NCBI RefSeq assembly: GCF_000350485.1
Contig: NZ_AORV01000058.1
Span: 62,001-126,000, forward strand
Direction of reading: 5' to 3'
From: Ruminiclostridium cellobioparum subsp. termitidis CT1112
GTDB lineage: Bacteria > Bacillota > Clostridia > Acetivibrionales > DSM-1351
Length of the DNA: 64,000 bases
Part shown: positions 61,735 to 64,000 of the stretch, piece by piece
Position numbering within the stretch: position 1 is the stretch's first letter
How the letters are laid out: the number at the start of each line of letters is the position of its first letter
Program-made: the position numbers and the translations under genes
The notes under the pieces: model-generated
Seen by the model: the letters and a program-made list of their open reading frames with translations, nothing else
What the model was told of the DNA's origin: nothing
The model's database searches: none

Positions 61735-63542
61735 AAATACCACTCCGCTTGATTATTGAACATAGTGCTGTATAAGCCCGCTTTTTTCATCAGCTCGTCA
61801 TGTGTCCCTGTTTCAGTCAGCCTGCCGCTGTCAAGCAGCAGTATCTCATCCGCAAGCTTTGTAGAACCCAGTCTGTGGGAAATCAGGATAGTCATTTTTT
61901 CTTTTGCCAGCTGGACAAACCTGTTGTACAGCCTGGTTTCATTCACAGGGTCCAGCGCAGCAGTCGGCTCATCCAGTACAAGCGTATTTGCATCTGCTAT
62001 AAATGCCCGGGTCAGTGCCAATAGCTGCCATTGACCGCCCGATATGTCTATTCCGCCGTCAAATATTTTACCCAGATAGGCATTCAGCGGCACCTTCCCG
62101 GTATCCAGGCCCAATTTTAACGCAGTTTCCCTTATCAGGGCATCCGATATGTGTCCCTCAGATACGTACCCCTCATTTCTGCCCATTAAAATATTTTCCC
62201 TGACTGTCACATAATATCTTGCAAAATCCTGAAATACGATTGAAAACATGCAATTCAGCTGACTTCGTGTATAATGACCGATGGATTTACCGTTGATCAG
62301 TATATCCCCCTCAGTGGGCTTATACAGGCCGGCCATAAGCTTTATCAGCGTTGATTTGCCCGACCCGTTGGCTCCGACTATTGCATAATGCCTGTCCGAG
62401 GTAAACCTGAAGGATAAATCCCGCAAAACATATCTATCGGTGCCCGGATACATAAAGCTGACATTCTTGAACTCTATACTGTATATGGGTTCAACCCTGA
62501 TTTCAGTTTCAGTATTGCTTTTTGCCCGGGAAGGAATTTGCATATCCGGAATTGTATTTAATTTTAAAAACTTACGGTAATCCTTAAAATACCTGTCATT
62601 ACTGGCAAGCTCACTGACGAGAGCCGGCAGCAGCACATTCAGCGAATTTGAAAGCGTTGCCATACCCAGAAAAACCGATATGAAAAAACCTGTTGAAATT
62701 CTGCCTTCGGCCAGCGGCTTCAGTGACAGGCAAATTATCATAATTGAGAAGAACAAACCGGAGAACTGTGTCGTAAGATTTCTTATTCTGAAAGCAATAC
62801 TGGAGTTGATATTGGTTTTTAGTGATTTGCTGAAACTTTCCTTCCATTTTTCAGATACGAAATTCATATAGGAAAATAATTTTCTCTCGCTGACATTTTC
62901 CCTGTTGCTTAAAATCTCCTCATAATAAGCCGCTCTTCTATCAGCTTCGGAAGTGGTTTGCCTTGCCTCATATACCCTGTTGCTGCCATATATGGCTACA
63001 ATGCATGAAATCACCGACAGTACGGCTATAATCATCCCGGTATGCCATCCGGCCTTTGAGACCAATTGAAGTGTCCATACGGATTGTACCGCAATTGAGA
63101 GAAGCCTGAAAAAATTCCAACAGGTCGAAACCATTATTTCGTCGGGCTTACTTTTGGTGTCGGCACTGTACACCCTTTGCAGTAAATTATATGTCTCACT
63201 GCTTTCATAATATTGATATTCCAGACAGGCCCGGTGTTTGTTTATTTCTGGTATTACTTCCCTGGCCGCGGTGTATTTCATTTTTAATTTCAGGAGCTCC
63301 TGAATCACACCGGAAAAATTATTGTATATTGCCAGGCCGACAAAGAACAGTATTAACCATAATATTGTCCTGCCGGAGGATTTTGCGGCAAGAATACTGT
63401 CTATCAGGTTTCCTCTGAACCGGATCTCCAAAGGAATCAGGACACCGCCTGCAAGAGTGACCAGGGCAAGCCCTGCACATGCCGGAAGCGAATGCTTTAT
63501 GAAAAATTTAAATGTATTCCTTGAGCCCGGTACAAATATCAC
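61731..63542 (-). CDS. ABC exporter half-transporter (permease-ATPase)
   Basis: A 603-residue half-transporter. Helices lie within 15-310. The ATPase domain has Walker A GANGSGKST (390-398), a signature DISGGQWQLLALTRA and Walker B TLVLDEPTAALD, so both ATP sites of the heterodimer look usable. The start is a GTG at 63542 with AGGAGG 5 nt upstream. It follows the partial gene at 63616-64000 by 73 nt on the same strand and is coupled to the second half-transporter. Confidence 0.9.
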   Translation of the reverse strand: MIFVPGSRNTFKFFIKHSLPACAGLALVTLAGGVLIPLEIRFRGNLIDSILAAKSSGRTILWLILFFVGLAIYNNFSGVIQELLKLKMKYTAAREVIPEINKHRACLEYQYYESSETYNLLQRVYSADTKSKPDEIMVSTCWNFFRLLSIAVQSVWTLQLVSKAGWHTGMIIAVLSVISCIVAIYGSNRVYEARQTTSEADRRAAYYEEILSNRENVSERKLFSYMNFVSEKWKESFSKSLKTNINSSIAFRIRNLTTQFSGLFFSIMIICLSLKPLAEGRISTGFFISVFLGMATLSNSLNVLLPALVSELASNDRYFKDYRKFLKLNTIPDMQIPSRAKSNTETEIRVEPIYSIEFKNVSFMYPGTDRYVLRDLSFRFTSDRHYAIVGANGSGKSTLIKLMAGLYKPTEGDILINGKSIGHYTRSQLNCMFSIVFQDFARYYVTVRENILMGRNEGYVSEGHISDALIRETALKLGLDTGKVPLNAYLGKIFDGGIDISGGQWQLLALTRAFIADANTLVLDEPTAALDPVNETRLYNRFVQLAKEKMTILISHRLGSTKLADEILLLDSGRLTETGTHDELMKKAGLYSTMFNNQAEWYL

Positions 63543-63615
63543 ATTAACCTCCTAAGCCATATTATGGCTTTGAGCCGCAAAGGCAGCCGCAAAATGAATA
63601 ATGAGGTTTGTTCCT

Positions 63616-64000
63616 CTACCGTATGAAGGATAATAACCTGTAATCAAAGGAAAGTGCTTTAAGCATCAGTTTCCTTGACAACATTCCGGCATTTTGCAAT
63701 TTCTTCTCAAAATCGGAATTATTATAGCTGCCGTCCATTATGGTAAATATTTGCCTGTCGCTGCTCCTATCCCCTATGCATTGCAGCAATTCCAGGTATA
63801 CCCTGTAATTGTACCGGCTCATATCATCCAATGCCTCATCGATATCCGGTTTCATTTCAAGTATTGCACGGCTCAGGGGACTATACCTCTCATCCTTGAA
63901 TTCTATATTGGCAAGTTTTGAAAACAGCTTGTCTATTTCCATAAATATATTTGTTTTTCTGAAATTGGAGGCTTCATTACTCTTGATGAAAGCATTTGTG
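63616..64000 (-). CDS. Unidentified protein, C-terminal part (runs off right edge)
   Basis: An ATG at 63942 opens a 108-residue frame, but it has no ribosome site and the same frame stays open back to base 64000 (TNAFIKSNEASNFRKT ahead of the ATG), so this is most likely the end of a longer gene. The visible part is helical and charged, with SPLSRAILEMKPDIDEALDD and YNYRVYLELLQCIGDRSSDR. No family recognised. It precedes the ABC exporter pair on the same strand and may belong to the same operon. Confidence 0.55.
   Translation of the reverse strand, partial: TNAFIKSNEASNFRKTNIFMEIDKLFSKLANIEFKDERYSPLSRAILEMKPDIDEALDDMSRYNYRVYLELLQCIGDRSSDRQIFTIMDGSYNNSDFEKKLQNAGMLSRKLMLKALSFDYRLLSFIR

Overview
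The window looks like a piece of a cellulolytic or saccharolytic clostridial chromosome (Ruminiclostridium-like Firmicutes). The reasons are moderate to low GC, AGGAGG-type ribosome sites, YesM/YesN two-component pairs, LplB/LplC-type permeases, very large S-layer-anchored (SLH) carbohydrate-active proteins with CBM and X2 modules, and a tandem glycine riboswitch ahead of a gcvT-H-PA-PB operon. The species call is inference from gene content. No rRNA, tRNA, CRISPR array, phage or intact insertion sequence was seen.

Layout. 1-114: the edge of a small Cys-rich protein. 231-7145 (minus): a sugar ABC importer (SBP plus two permeases) behind its own YesN response regulator and YesM kinase. 7323-19112: an AraC regulator divergent from an intracellular glutaminase-A-like protein, then a minus-strand Lpl-type importer operon with a six-hairpin glycosidase-like protein, a TIM-barrel isomerase and a membrane-bound AraC regulator. 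19413-27050: glycine cleavage and lipoylation operon (gcvT, gcvH, gcvPA, gcvPB, lpd, lipB, lipA) behind a tandem glycine riboswitch; gcvPA is frameshifted. 27339-33305: a 1988-residue S-layer protein with a GH43-like domain whose active site looks eroded. 33492-40757: SBP, two permeases, GH65 phosphorylase, beta-phosphoglucomutase and DUF4432 protein, a disaccharide import and phosphorolysis operon. 41044-48001: a second giant S-layer protein split by a frameshift into two reading frames. 48600-52032 (plus): another YesM/YesN pair. 52328-59445 (minus): importer, class II aldolase, ADP-dependent sugar kinase, RpiR regulator and D-lyxose isomerase. 59974-64000: a heterodimeric ABC exporter pair and an unidentified partial gene.

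How it fits together. Most of the window is sensing, surface breakdown, import and intracellular processing of oligosaccharides. Four importers are present and none carries an ATPase gene, so a shared ATPase elsewhere is expected. The two surface proteins and the GH65 operon share a promoter-proximal motif with a matched -35/-10 arrangement, which suggests one regulon, perhaps run by the YesM/YesN pair at 48600-52032. All four importers have a strong hairpin between the SBP gene and the first permease gene, consistent with uneven expression of the abundant binding protein and the scarce permeases.

The most interesting items are the split surface enzyme with a triplicated, unrecognised 195-residue module; the GH43-like domain lacking expected active-site residues; the shared operator-like motif; and the isomerase, ADP-dependent kinase and aldolase set, which would form a self-contained route from an imported sugar to trioses.
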